64,000 nucleotides of DNA. Origin: Closterium sp. Naga37s-1 (taxonomy: Eukaryota; Streptophyta; Zygnematophyceae; Desmidiales; Closteriaceae). Position numbers and translations under genes: made by a program. Shown here in pieces: positions 21,101 through 36,100 of the stretch (position 1 is the stretch's first letter; every line of letters begins with the position of its first letter). Location of the stretch: positions 2,148,001-2,212,000 of the forward strand of contig CANJKZ010000008.1 in the NCBI GenBank assembly GCA_947471745.1, in the 5' to 3' direction. The notes beneath the pieces were generated by a model that searched no databases, was not told the DNA's origin, and worked only from the letters and a program-made list of their open reading frames with translations.

Positions 21101-24100
21101 CTTACCTGCCCTCCTGTACCCTCACCTCACCTGGCCTCACCTGCCCTCCTGTACCCTCACCTCACCTGGCCTCACCTGCCCTCCTGTACCCTCACCTCAC
21201 CTGGCCTCACCTGCCCTCCTGTACCCTCACCTCACCTGGCCTCACCTGCCCTCCTGTACCCTCACCTCACCTGGCCTCACCTGCCCTCCTGTACCCTCAC
21301 CTCACCTGGCCTCACCTGCCCTCCTGTACCCTCACCTCACCTGGCCTCACCTGCCCTCCTGTACCCTCACCTCACCTGGCCTCACCTGCCCTCCTGTACC
21401 CTCACCTCACCTGGCCTCACCTGCCCTCCTGTACCCTCACCTCACCTGGCCTCACCTGCCCTCCTGTACCCTCACCTCACCTGGCCTCACCTGCCCTCCT
21501 GTACCCTCACCTCACCTGGCCTCACCTGCCCTCCTGTACCCTCACCTCACCTGGCCTCACCTGCCCTCCTGTACCCTCACCTCACCTGGCCTCACCTGCC
21601 CTCCTGTACCCTCACCTCACCTGGCCTCACCTGCCCTCCTGTACCCTCACCTCACCTGGCCTCACCTGCCCTCCTGTACCCTCACCTCACCTGGCCTCAC
21701 CTGCCCTCCTGTACCCTCACCTCACCTGGCCTCACCTGCCCTCCTGTACCCTCACCTCACCTGGCCTCACCTGCCCTCCTGTACCCTCACCTCACCTGGC
21801 CTCACCTGCCCTCCTGTACCCTCACCTCACCTGGCCTCACCTGCCCTCCTGTACCCTCACCTCACCTGGCCTCACCTGCCCTCCTGTACCCTCACCTCAC
21901 CTGGCCTCACCTGCCCTCCTGTACCCTCACCTCACCTGGCCTCACCTGCCCTCCTGTACCCTCACCTCACCTGGCCTCACCTGCCCTCCTGTACCCTCAC
22001 CTCACCTGGCCTCACCTGCCCTCCTGTACCCTCACCTCACCTGGCCTCACCTGCCCTCCTGTACCCTCACCTCACCTGGCCTCACCTGCCCTCCTGTACC
22101 CTCACCTCACCTGGCCTCACCTGCCCTCCTGTACCCTCACCTCACCTGGCCTCACCTGCCCTCCTGTACCCTCACCTCACCTGGCCTCACCTGCCCTCCT
22201 GTACCCTCACCTCACCTGGCCTCACCTGCCCTCCTGTACCCTCACCTCACCTGGCCTCACCTGCCCTCCTGTACCCTCACCTCACCTGGCCTCACCTGCC
22301 CTCCTGTACCCTCACCTCACCTGGCCTCACCTGCCCTCCTGTACCCTCACCTCACCTGGCCTCACCTGCCCTCCTGTACCCTCACCTCACCTGGCCTCAC
22401 CTGCCCTCCTGTACCCTCACCTCACCTGGCCTCACCTGCCCTCCTGTACCCTCACCTCACCTGGCCTCACCTGCCCTCCTGTACCCTCACCTCACCTGGC
22501 CTCACCTGCCCTCCTGTACCCTCACCTCACCTGGCCTCACCTGCCCTCCTGTACCCTCACCTCACCTGGCCTCACCTGCCCTCCTGTACCCTCACCTCAC
22601 CTGGCCTCACCTGCCCTCCTGTACCCTCACCTCACCTGGCCTCACCTGCCCTCCTGTACCCTCACCTCACCTGGCCTCACCTGCCCTCCTGTACCCTCAC
22701 CTCACCTGGCCTCACCTGCCCTCCTGTACCCTCACCTCACCTGGCCTCACCTGCCCTCCTGTACCCTCACCTCACCTGGCCTCACCTGCCCTCCTGTACC
22801 CTCACCTCACCTGGCCTCACCTGCCCTCCTGTACCCTCACCTCACCTGGCCTCACCTGCCCTCCTGTACCCTCACCTCACCTGGCCTCACCTGCCCTCCT
22901 GTACCCTCACCTCACCTGGCCTCACCTGCCCTCCTGTACCCTCACCTCACCTGGCCTCACCTGCCCTCCTGTACCCTCACCTCACCTGGCCTCACCTGCC
23001 CTCCTGTACCCTCACCTCACCTGGCCTCACCTGCCCTCCTGTACCCTCACCTCACCTGGCCTCACCTGCCCTCCTGTACCCTCACCTCACCTGGCCTCAC
23101 CTGCCCTCCTGTACCCTCACCTCACCTGGCCTCACCTGCCCTCCTGTACCCTCACCTCACCTGGCCTCACCTGCCCTCCTGTACCCTCACCTCACCTGGC
23201 CTCACCTGCCCTCCTGTACCCTCACCTCACCTGGCCTCACCTGCCCTCCTGTACCCTCACCTCACCTGGCCTCACCTGCCCTCCTGTACCCTCACCTCAC
23301 CTGGCCTCACCTGCCCTCCTGTACCCTCACCTCACCTGGCCTCACCTGCCCTCCTGTACCCTCACCTCACCTGGCCTCACCTGCCCTCCTGTACCCTCAC
23401 CTCACCTGGCCTCACCTGCCCTCCTGTACCCTCACCTCACCTGGCCTCACCTGCCCTCCTGTACCCTCACCTCACCTGGCCTCACCTGCCCTCCTGTACC
23501 CTCACCTCACCTGGCCTCACCTGCCCTCCTGTACCCTCACCTCACCTGGCCTCACCTGCCCTCCTGTACCCTCACCTCACCTGGCCTCACCTGCCCTCCT
23601 GTACCCTCACCTCACCTGGCCTCACCTGCCCTCCTGTACCCTCACCTCACCTGGCCTCACCTGCCCTCCTGTACCCTCACCTCACCTGGCCTCACCTGCC
23701 CTCCTGTACCCTCACCTCACCTGGCCTCACCTGCCCTCCTGTACCCTCACCTCACCTGGCCTCACCTGCCCTCCTGTACCCTCACCTCACCTGGCCTCAC
23801 CTGCCCTCCTGTACCCTCACCTCACCTGGCCTCACCTGCCCTCCTGTACCCTCACCTCACCTGGCCTCACCTGCCCTCCTGTACCCTCACCTCACCTGGC
23901 CTCACCTGCCCTCCTGTACCCTCACCTCACCTGGCCTCACCTGCCCTCCTGTACCCTCACCTCACCTGGCCTCACCTGCCCTCCTGTACCCTCACCTCAC
24001 CTGGCCTCACCTGCCCTCCTGTACCCTCACCTCACCTGGCCTCACCTGCCCTCCTGTACCCTCACCTCACCTGGCCTCACCTGCCCTCCTGTACCCTCAC

Positions 24101-27100
24101 CTCACCTGGCCTCACCTGCCCTCCTGTACCCTCACCTCACCTGGCCTCACCTGCCCTCCTGTACCCTCACCTCACCTGGCCTCACCTGCCCTCCTGTACC
24201 CTCACCTCACCTGGCCTCACCTGCCCTCCTGTACCCTCACCTCACCTGGCCTCACCTGCCCTCCTGTACCCTCACCTCACCTGGCCTCACCTGCCCTCCT
24301 GTACCCTCACCTCACCTGGCCTCACCTGCCCTCCTGTACCCTCACCTCACCTGGCCTCACCTGCCCTCCTGTACCCTCACCTCACCTGGCCTCACCTGCC
24401 CTCCTGTACCCTCACCTCACCTGGCCTCACCTGCCCTCCTGTACCCTCACCTCACCTGGCCTCACCTGCCCTCCTGTACCCTCACCTCACCTGGCCTCAC
24501 CTGCCCTCCTGTACCCTCACCTCACCTGGCCTCACCTGCCCTCCTGTACCCTCACCTCACCTGGCCTCACCTGCCCTCCTGTACCCTCACCTCACCTGGC
24601 CTCACCTGCCCTCCTGTACCCTCACCTCACCTGGCCTCACCTGCCCTCCTGTACCCTCACCTCACCTGGCCTCACCTGCCCTCCTGTACCCTCACCTCAC
24701 CTGGCCTCACCTGCCCTCCTGTACCCTCACCTCACCTGGCCTCACCTGCCCTCCTGTACCCTCACCTCACCTGGCCTCACCTGCCCTCCTGTACCCTCAC
24801 CTCACCTGGCCTCACCTGCCCTCCTGTACCCTCACCTCACCTGGCCTCACCTGCCCTCCTGTACCCTCACCTCACCTGGCCTCACCTGCCCTCCTGTACC
24901 CTCACCTCACCTGGCCTCACCTGCCCTCCTGTACCCTCACCTCACCTGGCCTCACCTGCCCTCCTGTACCCTCACCTCACCTGGCCTCACCTGCCCTCCT
25001 GTACCCTCACCTCACCTGGCCTCACCTGCCCTCCTGTACCCTCACCTCACCTGGCCTCACCTGCCCTCCTGTACCCTCACCTCACCTGGCCTCACCTGCC
25101 CTCCTGTACCCTCACCTCACCTGGCCTCACCTGCCCTCCTGTACCCTCACCTCACCTGGCCTCACCTGCCCTCCTGTACCCTCACCTCACCTGGCCTCAC
25201 CTGCCCTCCTGTACCCTCACCTCACCTGGCCTCACCTGCCCTCCTGTACCCTCACCTCACCTGGCCTCACCTGCCCTCCTGTACCCTCACCTCACCTGGC
25301 CTCACCTGCCCTCCTGTACCCTCACCTCACCTGGCCTCACCTGCCCTCCTGTACCCTCACCTCACCTGGCCTCACCTGCCCTCCTGTACCCTCACCTCAC
25401 CTGGCCTCACCTGCCCTCCTGTACCCTCACCTCACCTGGCCTCACCTGCCCTCCTGTACCCTCACCTCACCTGGCCTCACCTGCCCTCCTGTACCCTCAC
25501 CTCACCTGGCCTCACCTGCCCTCCTGTACCCTCACCTCACCTGGCCTCACCTGCCCTCCTGTACCCTCACCTCACCTGGCCTCACCTGCCCTCCTGTACC
25601 CTCACCTCACCTGGCCTCACCTGCCCTCCTGTACCCTCACCTCACCTGGCCTCACCTGCCCTCCTGTACCCTCACCTCACCTGGCCTCACCTGCCCTCCT
25701 GTACCCTCACCTCACCTGGCCTCACCTGCCCTCCTGTACCCTCACCTCACCTGGCCTCACCTGCCCTCCTGTACCCTCACCTCACCTGGCCTCACCTGCC
25801 CTCCTGTACCCTCACCTCACCTGGCCTCACCTGCCCTCCTGTACCCTCACCTCACCTGGCCTCACCTGCCCTCCTGTACCCTCACCTCACCTGGCCTCAC
25901 CTGCCCTCCTGTACCCTCACCTCACCTGGCCTCACCTGCCCTCCTGTACCCTCACCTCACCTGGCCTCACCTGCCCTCCTGTACCCTCACCTCACCTGGC
26001 CTCACCTGCCCTCCTGTACCCTCACCTCACCTGGCCTCACCTGCCCTCCTGTACCCTCACCTCACCTGGCCTCACCTGCCCTCCTGTACCCTCACCTCAC
26101 CTGGCCTCACCTGCCCTCCTGTACCCTCACCTCACCTGGCCTCACCTGCCCTCCTGTACCCTCACCTCACCTGGCCTCACCTGCCCTCCTGTACCCTCAC
26201 CTCACCTGGCCTCACCTGCCCTCCTGTACCCTCACCTCACCTGGCCTCACCTGCCCTCCTGTACCCTCACCTCACCTGGCCTCACCTGCCCTCCTGTACC
26301 CTCACCTCACCTGGCCTCACCTGCCCTCCTGTACCCTCACCTCACCTGGCCTCACCTGCCCTCCTGTACCCTCACCTCACCTGGCCTCACCTGCCCTCCT
26401 GTACCCTCACCTCACCTGGCCTCACCTGCCCTCCTGTACCCTCACCTCACCTGGCCTCACCTGCCCTCCTGTACCCTCACCTCACCTGGCCTCACCTGCC
26501 CTCCTGTACCCTCACCTCACCTGGCCTCACCTGCCCTCCTGTACCCTCACCTCACCTGGCCTCACCTGCCCTCCTGTACCCTCACCTCACCTGGCCTCAC
26601 CTGCCCTCCTGTACCCTCACCTCACCTGGCCTCACCTGCCCTCCTGTACCCTCACCTCACCTGGCCTCACCTGCCCTCCTGTACCCTCACCTCACCTGGC
26701 CTCACCTGCCCTCCTGTACCCTCACCTCACCTGGCCTCACCTGCCCTCCTGTACCCTCACCTCACCTGGCCTCACCTGCCCTCCTGTACCCTCACCTCAC
26801 CTGGCCTCACCTGCCCTCCTGTACCCTCACCTCACCTGGCCTCACCTGCCCTCCTGTACCCTCACCTCACCTGGCCTCACCTGCCCTCCTGTACCCTCAC
26901 CTCACCTGGCCTCACCTGCCCTCCTGTACCCTCACCTCACCTGGCCTCACCTGCCCTCCTGTACCCTCACCTCACCTGGCCTCACCTGCCCTCCTGTACC
27001 CTCACCTCACCTGGCCTCACCTGCCCTCCTGTACCCTCACCTCACCTGGCCTCACCTGCCCTCCTGTACCCTCACCTCACCTGGCCTCACCTGCCCTCCT

Positions 27101-30100
27101 GTACCCTCACCTCACCTGGCCTCACCTGCCCTCCTGTACCCTCACCTCACCTGGCCTCACCTGCCCTCCTGTACCCTCACCTCACCTGGCCTCACCTGCC
27201 CTCCTGTACCCTCACCTCACCTGGCCTCACCTGCCCTCCTGTACCCTCACCTCACCTGGCCTCACCTGCCCTCCTGTACCCTCACCTCACCTGGCCTCAC
27301 CTGCCCTCCTGTACCCTCACCTCACCTGGCCTCACCTGCCCTCCTGTACCCTCACCTCACCTGGCCTCACCTGCCCTCCTGTACCCTCACCTCACCTGGC
27401 CTCACCTGCCCTCCTGTACCCTCACCTCACCTGGCCTCACCTGCCCTCCTGTACCCTCACCTCACCTGGCCTCACCTGCCCTCCTGTACCCTCACCTCAC
27501 CTGGCCTCACCTGCCCTCCTGTACCCTCACCTCACCTGGCCTCACCTGCCCTCCTGTACCCTCACCTCACCTGGCCTCACCTGCCCTCCTGTACCCTCAC
27601 CTCACCTGGCCTCACCTGCCCTCCTGTACCCTCACCTCACCTGGCCTCACCTGCCCTCCTGTACCCTCACCTCACCTGGCCTCACCTGCCCTCCTGTACC
27701 CTCACCTCACCTGGCCTCACCTGCCCTCCTGTACCCTCACCTCACCTGGCCTCACCTGCCCTCCTGTACCCTCACCTCACCTGGCCTCACCTGCCCTCCT
27801 GTACCCTCACCTCACCTGGCCTCACCTGCCCTCCTGTACCCTCACCTCACCTGGCCTCACCTGCCCTCCTGTACCCTCACCTCACCTGGCCTCACCTGCC
27901 CTCCTGTACCCTCACCTCACCTGGCCTCACCTGCCCTCCTGTACCCTCACCTCACCTGGCCTCACCTGCCCTCCTGTACCCTCACCTCACCTGGCCTCAC
28001 CTGCCCTCCTGTACCCTCACCTCACCTGGCCTCACCTGCCCTCCTGTACCCTCACCTCACCTGGCCTCACCTGCCCTCCTGTACCCTCACCTCACCTGGC
28101 CTCACCTGCCCTCCTGTACCCTCACCTCACCTGGCCTCACCTGCCCTCCTGTACCCTCACCTCACCTGGCCTCACCTGCCCTCCTGTACCCTCACCTCAC
28201 CTGGCCTCACCTGCCCTCCTGTACCCTCACCTCACCTGGCCTCACCTGCCCTCCTGTACCCTCACCTCACCTGGCCTCACCTGCCCTCCTGTACCCTCAC
28301 CTCACCTGGCCTCACCTGCCCTCCTGTACCCTCACCTCACCTGGCCTCACCTGCCCTCCTGTACCCTCACCTCACCTGGCCTCACCTGCCCTCCTGTACC
28401 CTCACCTCACCTGGCCTCACCTGCCCTCCTGTACCCTCACCTCACCTGGCCTCACCTGCCCTCCTGTACCCTCACCTCACCTGGCCTCACCTGCCCTCCT
28501 GTACCCTCACCTCACCTGGCCTCACCTGCCCTCCTGTACCCTCACCTCACCTGGCCTCACCTGCCCTCCTGTACCCTCACCTCACCTGGCCTCACCTGCC
28601 CTCCTGTACCCTCACCTCACCTGGCCTCACCTGCCCTCCTGTACCCTCACCTCACCTGGCCTCACCTGCCCTCCTGTACCCTCACCTCACCTGGCCTCAC
28701 CTGCCCTCCTGTACCCTCACCTCACCTGGCCTCACCTGCCCTCCTGTACCCTCACCTCACCTGGCCTCACCTGCCCTCCTGTACCCTCACCTCACCTGGC
28801 CTCACCTGCCCTCCTGTACCCTCACCTCACCTGGCCTCACCTGCCCTCCTGTACCCTCACCTCACCTGGCCTCACCTGCCCTCCTGTACCCTCACCTCAC
28901 CTGGCCTCACCTGCCCTCCTGTACCCTCACCTCACCTGGCCTCACCTGCCCTCCTGTACCCTCACCTCACCTGGCCTCACCTGCCCTCCTGTACCCTCAC
29001 CTCACCTGGCCTCACCTGCCCTCCTGTACCCTCACCTCACCTGGCCTCACCTGCCCTCCTGTACCCTCACCTCACCTGGCCTCACCTGCCCTCCTGTACC
29101 CTCACCTCACCTGGCCTCACCTGCCCTCCTGTACCCTCACCTCACCTGGCCTCACCTGCCCTCCTGTACCCTCACCTCACCTGGCCTCACCTGCCCTCCT
29201 GTACCCTCACCTCACCTGGCCTCACCTGCCCTCCTGTACCCTCACCTCACCTGGCCTCACCTGCCCTCCTGTACCCTCACCTCACCTGGCCTCACCTGCC
29301 CTCCTGTACCCTCACCTCACCTGGCCTCACCTGCCCTCCTGTACCCTCACCTCACCTGGCCTCACCTGCCCTCCTGTACCCTCACCTCACCTGGCCTCAC
29401 CTGCCCTCCTGTACCCTCACCTCACCTGGCCTCACCTGCCCTCCTGTACCCTCACCTCACCTGGCCTCACCTGCCCTCCTGTACCCTCACCTCACCTGGC
29501 CTCACCTGCCCTCCTGTACCCTCACCTCACCTGGCCTCACCTGCCCTCCTGTACCCTCACCTCACCTGGCCTCACCTGCCCTCCTGTACCCTCACCTCAC
29601 CTGGCCTCACCTGCCCTCCTGTACCCTCACCTCACCTGGCCTCACCTGCCCTCCTGTACCCTCACCTCACCTGGCCTCACCTGCCCTCCTGTACCCTCAC
29701 CTCACCTGGCCTCACCTGCCCTCCTGTACCCTCACCTCACCTGGCCTCACCTGCCCTCCTGTACCCTCACCTCACCTGGCCTCACCTGCCCTCCTGTACC
29801 CTCACCTCACCTGGCCTCACCTGCCCTCCTGTACCCTCACCTCACCTGGCCTCACCTGCCCTCCTGTACCCTCACCTCACCTGGCCTCACCTGCCCTCCT
29901 GTACCCTCACCTCACCTGGCCTCACCTGCCCTCCTGTACCCTCACCTCACCTGGCCTCACCTGCCCTCCTGTACCCTCACCTCACCTGGCCTCACCTGCC
30001 CTCCTGTACCCTCACCTCACCTGGCCTCACCTGCCCTCCTGTACCCTCACCTCACCTGGCCTCACCTGCCCTCCTGTACCCTCACCTCACCTGGCCTCAC

Positions 30101-33100
30101 CTGCCCTCCTGTACCCTCACCTCACCTGGCCTCACCTGCCCTCCTGTACCCTCACCTCACCTGGCCTCACCTGCCCTCCTGTACCCTCACCTCACCTGGC
30201 CTCACCTGCCCTCCTGTACCCTCACCTCACCTGGCCTCACCTGCCCTCCTGTACCCTCACCTCACCTGGCCTCACCTGCCCTCCTGTACCCTCACCTCAC
30301 CTGGCCTCACCTGCCCTCCTGTACCCTCACCTCACCTGGCCTCACCTGCCCTCCTGTACCCTCACCTCACCTGGCCTCACCTGCCCTCCTGTACCCTCAC
30401 CTCACCTGGCCTCACCTGCCCTCCTGTACCCTCACCTCACCTGGCCTCACCTGCCCTCCTGTACCCTCACCTCACCTGGCCTCACCTGCCCTCCTGTACC
30501 CTCACCTCACCTGGCCTCACCTGCCCTCCTGTACCCTCACCTCACCTGGCCTCACCTGCCCTCCTGTACCCTCACCTCACCTGGCCTCACCTGCCCTCCT
30601 GTACCCTCACCTCACCTGGCCTCACCTGCCCTCCTGTACCCTCACCTCACCTGGCCTCACCTGCCCTCCTGTACCCTCACCTCACCTGGCCTCACCTGCC
30701 CTCCTGTACCCTCACCTCACCTGGCCTCACCTGCCCTCCTGTACCCTCACCTCACCTGGCCTCACCTGCCCTCCTGTACCCTCACCTCACCTGGCCTCAC
30801 CTGCCCTCCTGTACCCTCACCTCACCTGGCCTCACCTGCCCTCCTGTACCCTCACCTCACCTGGCCTCACCTGCCCTCCTGTACCCTCACCTCACCTGGC
30901 CTCACCTGCCCTCCTGTACCCTCACCTCACCTGGCCTCACCTGCCCTCCTGTACCCTCACCTCACCTGGCCTCACCTGCCCTCCTGTACCCTCACCTCAC
31001 CTGGCCTCACCTGCCCTCCTGTACCCTCACCTCACCTGGCCTCACCTGCCCTCCTGTACCCTCACCTCACCTGGCCTCACCTGCCCTCCTGTACCCTCAC
31101 CTCACCTGGCCTCACCTGCCCTCCTGTACCCTCACCTCACCTGGCCTCACCTGCCCTCCTGTACCCTCACCTCACCTGGCCTCACCTGCCCTCCTGTACC
31201 CTCACCTCACCTGGCCTCACCTGCCCTCCTGTACCCTCACCTCACCTGGCCTCACCTGCCCTCCTGTACCCTCACCTCACCTGGCCTCACCTGCCCTCCT
31301 GTACCCTCACCTCACCTGGCCTCACCTGCCCTCCTGTACCCTCACCTCACCTGGCCTCACCTGCCCTCCTGTACCCTCACCTCACCTGGCCTCACCTGCC
31401 CTCCTGTACCCTCACCTCACCTGGCCTCACCTGCCCTCCTGTACCCTCACCTCACCTGGCCTCACCTGCCCTCCTGTACCCTCACCTCACCTGGCCTCAC
31501 CTGCCCTCCTGTACCCTCACCTCACCTGGCCTCACCTGCCCTCCTGTACCCTCACCTCACCTGGCCTCACCTGCCCTCCTGTACCCTCACCTCACCTGGC
31601 CTCACCTGCCCTCCTGTACCCTCACCTCACCTGGCCTCACCTGCCCTCCTGTACCCTCACCTCACCTGGCCTCACCTGCCCTCCTGTACCCTCACCTCAC
31701 CTGGCCTCACCTGCCCTCCTGTACCCTCACCTCACCTGGCCTCACCTGCCCTCCTGTACCCTCACCTCACCTGGCCTCACCTGCCCTCCTGTACCCTCAC
31801 CTCACCTGGCCTCACCTGCCCTCCTGTACCCTCACCTCACCTGGCCTCACCTGCCCTCCTGTACCCTCACCTCACCTGGCCTCACCTGCCCTCCTGTACC
31901 CTCACCTCACCTGGCCTCACCTGCCCTCCTGTACCCTCACCTCACCTGGCCTCACCTGCCCTCCTGTACCCTCACCTCACCTGGCCTCACCTGCCCTCCT
32001 GTACCCTCACCTCACCTGGCCTCACCTGCCCTCCTGTACCCTCACCTCACCTGGCCTCACCTGCCCTCCTGTACCCTCACCTCACCTGGCCTCACCTGCC
32101 CTCCTGTACCCTCACCTCACCTGGCCTCACCTGCCCTCCTGTACCCTCACCTCACCTGGCCTCACCTGCCCTCCTGTACCCTCACCTCACCTGGCCTCAC
32201 CTGCCCTCCTGTACCCTCACCTCACCTGGCCTCACCTGCCCTCCTGTACCCTCACCTCACCTGGCCTCACCTGCCCTCCTGTACCCTCACCTCACCTGGC
32301 CTCACCTGCCCTCCTGTACCCTCACCTCACCTGGCCTCACCTGCCCTCCTGTACCCTCACCTCACCTGGCCTCACCTGCCCTCCTGTACCCTCACCTCAC
32401 CTGGCCTCACCTGCCCTCCTGTACCCTCACCTCACCTGGCCTCACCTGCCCTCCTGTACCCTCACCTCACCTGGCCTCACCTGCCCTCCTGTACCCTCAC
32501 CTCACCTGGCCTCACCTGCCCTCCTGTACCCTCACCTCACCTGGCCTCACCTGCCCTCCTGTACCCTCACCTCACCTGGCCTCACCTGCCCTCCTGTACC
32601 CTCACCTCACCTGGCCTCACCTGCCCTCCTGTACCCTCACCTCACCTGGCCTCACCTGCCCTCCTGTACCCTCACCTCACCTGGCCTCACCTGCCCTCCT
32701 GTACCCTCACCTCACCTGGCCTCACCTGCCCTCCTGTACCCTCACCTCACCTGGCCTCACCTGCCCTCCTGTACCCTCACCTCACCTGGCCTCACCTGCC
32801 CTCCTGTACCCTCACCTCACCTGGCCTCACCTGCCCTCCTGTACCCTCACCTCACCTGGCCTCACCTGCCCTCCTGTACCCTCACCTCACCTGGCCTCAC
32901 CTGCCCTCCTGTACCCTCACCTCACCTGGCCTCACCTGCCCTCCTGTACCCTCACCTCACCTGGCCTCACCTGCCCTCCTGTACCCTCACCTCACCTGGC
33001 CTCACCTGCCCTCCTGTACCCTCACCTCACCTGGCCTCACCTGCCCTCCTGTACCCTCACCTCACCTGGCCTCACCTGCCCTCCTGTACCCTCACCTCAC

Positions 33101-36100
33101 CTGGCCTCACCTGCCCTCCTGTACCCTCACCTCACCTGGCCTCACCTGCCCTCCTGTACCCTCACCTCACCTGGCCTCACCTGCCCTCCTGTACCCTCAC
33201 CTCACCTGGCCTCACCTGCCCTCCTGTACCCTCACCTCACCTGGCCTCACCTGCCCTCCTGTACCCTCACCTCACCTGGCCTCACCTGCCCTCCTGTACC
33301 CTCACCTCACCTGGCCTCACCTGCCCTCCTGTACCCTCACCTCACCTGGCCTCACCTGCCCTCCTGTACCCTCACCTCACCTGGCCTCACCTGCCCTCCT
33401 GTACCCTCACCTCACCTGGCCTCACCTGCCCTCCTGTACCCTCACCTCACCTGGCCTCACCTGCCCTCCTGTACCCTCACCTCACCTGGCCTCACCTGCC
33501 CTCCTGTACCCTCACCTCACCTGGCCTCACCTGCCCTCCTGTACCCTCACCTCACCTGGCCTCACCTGCCCTCCTGTACCCTCACCTCACCTGGCCTCAC
33601 CTGCCCTCCTGTACCCTCACCTCACCTGGCCTCACCTGCCCTCCTGTACCCTCACCTCACCTGGCCTCACCTGCCCTCCTGTACCCTCACCTCACCTGGC
33701 CTCACCTGCCCTCCTGTACCCTCACCTCACCTGGCCTCACCTGCCCTCCTGTACCCTCACCTCACCTGGCCTCACCTGCCCTCCTGTACCCTCACCTCAC
33801 CTGGCCTCACCTGCCCTCCTGTACCCTCACCTCACCTGGCCTCACCTGCCCTCCTGTACCCTCACCTCACCTGGCCTCACCTGCCCTCCTGTACCCTCAC
33901 CTCACCTGGCCTCACCTGCCCTCCTGTACCCTCACCTCACCTGGCCTCACCTGCCCTCCTGTACCCTCACCTCACCTGGCCTCACCTGCCCTCCTGTACC
34001 CTCACCTCACCTGGCCTCACCTGCCCTCCTGTACCCTCACCTCACCTGGCCTCACCTGCCCTCCTGTACCCTCACCTCACCTGGCCTCACCTGCCCTCCT
34101 GTACCCTCACCTCACCTGGCCTCACCTGCCCTCCTGTACCCTCACCTCACCTGGCCTCACCTGCCCTCCTGTACCCTCACCTCACCTGGCCTCACCTGCC
34201 CTCCTGTACCCTCACCTCACCTGGCCTCACCTGCCCTCCTGTACCCTCACCTCACCTGGCCTCACCTGCCCTCCTGTACCCTCACCTCACCTGGCCTCAC
34301 CTGCCCTCCTGTACCCTCACCTCACCTGGCCTCACCTGCCCTCCTGTACCCTCACCTCACCTGGCCTCACCTGCCCTCCTGTACCCTCACCTCACCTGGC
34401 CTCACCTGCCCTCCTGTACCCTCACCTCACCTGGCCTCACCTGCCCTCCTGTACCCTCACCTCACCTGGCCTCACCTGCCCTCCTGTACCCTCACCTCAC
34501 CTGGCCTCACCTGCCCTCCTGTACCCTCACCTCACCTGGCCTCACCTGCCCTCCTGTACCCTCACCTCACCTGGCCTCACCTGCCCTCCTGTACCCTCAC
34601 CTCACCTGGCCTCACCTGCCCTCCTGTACCCTCACCTCACCTGGCCTCACCTGCCCTCCTGTACCCTCACCTCACCTGGCCTCACCTGCCCTCCTGTACC
34701 CTCACCTCACCTGGCCTCACCTGCCCTCCTGTACCCTCACCTCACCTGGCCTCACCTGCCCTCCTGTACCCTCACCTCACCTGGCCTCACCTGCCCTCCT
34801 GTACCCTCACCTCACCTGGCCTCACCTGCCCTCCTGTACCCTCACCTCACCTGGCCTCACCTGCCCTCCTGTACCCTCACCTCACCTGGCCTCACCTGCC
34901 CTCCTGTACCCTCACCTCACCTGGCCTCACCTGCCCTCCTGTACCCTCACCTCACCTGGCCTCACCTGCCCTCCTGTACCCTCACCTCACCTGGCCTCAC
35001 CTGCCCTCCTGTACCCTCACCTCACCTGGCCTCACCTGCCCTCCTGTACCCTCACCTCACCTGGCCTCACCTGCCCTCCTGTACCCTCACCTCACCTGGC
35101 CTCACCTGCCCTCCTGTACCCTCACCTCACCTGGCCTCACCTGCCCTCCTGTACCCTCACCTCACCTGGCCTCACCTGCCCTCCTGTACCCTCACCTCAC
35201 CTGGCCTCACCTGCCCTCCTGTACCCTCACCTCACCTGGCCTCACCTGCCCTCCTGTACCCTCACCTCACCTGGCCTCACCTGCCCTCCTGTACCCTCAC
35301 CTCACCTGGCCTCACCTGCCCTCCTGTACCCTCACCTCACCTGGCCTCACCTGCCCTCCTGTACCCTCACCTCACCTGGCCTCACCTGCCCTCCTGTACC
35401 CTCACCTCACCTGGCCTCACCTGCCCTCCTGTACCCTCACCTCACCTGGCCTCACCTGCCCTCCTGTACCCTCACCTCACCTGGCCTCACCTGCCCTCCT
35501 GTACCCTCACCTCACCTGGCCTCACCTGCCCTCCTGTACCCTCACCTCACCTGGCCTCACCTGCCCTCCTGTACCCTCACCTCACCTGGCCTCACCTGCC
35601 CTCCTGTACCCTCACCTCACCTGGCCTCACCTGCCCTCCTGTACCCTCACCTCACCTGGCCTCACCTGCCCTCCTGTACCCTCACCTCACCTGGCCTCAC
35701 CTGCCCTCCTGTACCCTCACCTCACCTGGCCTCACCTGCCCTCCTGTACCCTCACCTCACCTGGCCTCACCTGCCCTCCTGTACCCTCACCTCACCTGGC
35801 CTCACCTGCCCTCCTGTACCCTCACCTCACCTGGCCTCACCTGCCCTCCTGTACCCTCACCTCACCTGGCCTCACCTGCCCTCCTGTACCCTCACCTCAC
35901 CTGGCCTCACCTGCCCTCCTGTACCCTCACCTCACCTGGCCTCACCTGCCCTCCTGTACCCTCACCTCACCTGGCCTCACCTGCCCTCCTGTACCCTCAC
36001 CTCACCTGGCCTCACCTGCCCTCCTGTACCCTCACCTCACCTGGCCTCACCTGCCCTCCTGTACCCTCACCTCACCTGGCCTCACCTGCCCTCCTGTACC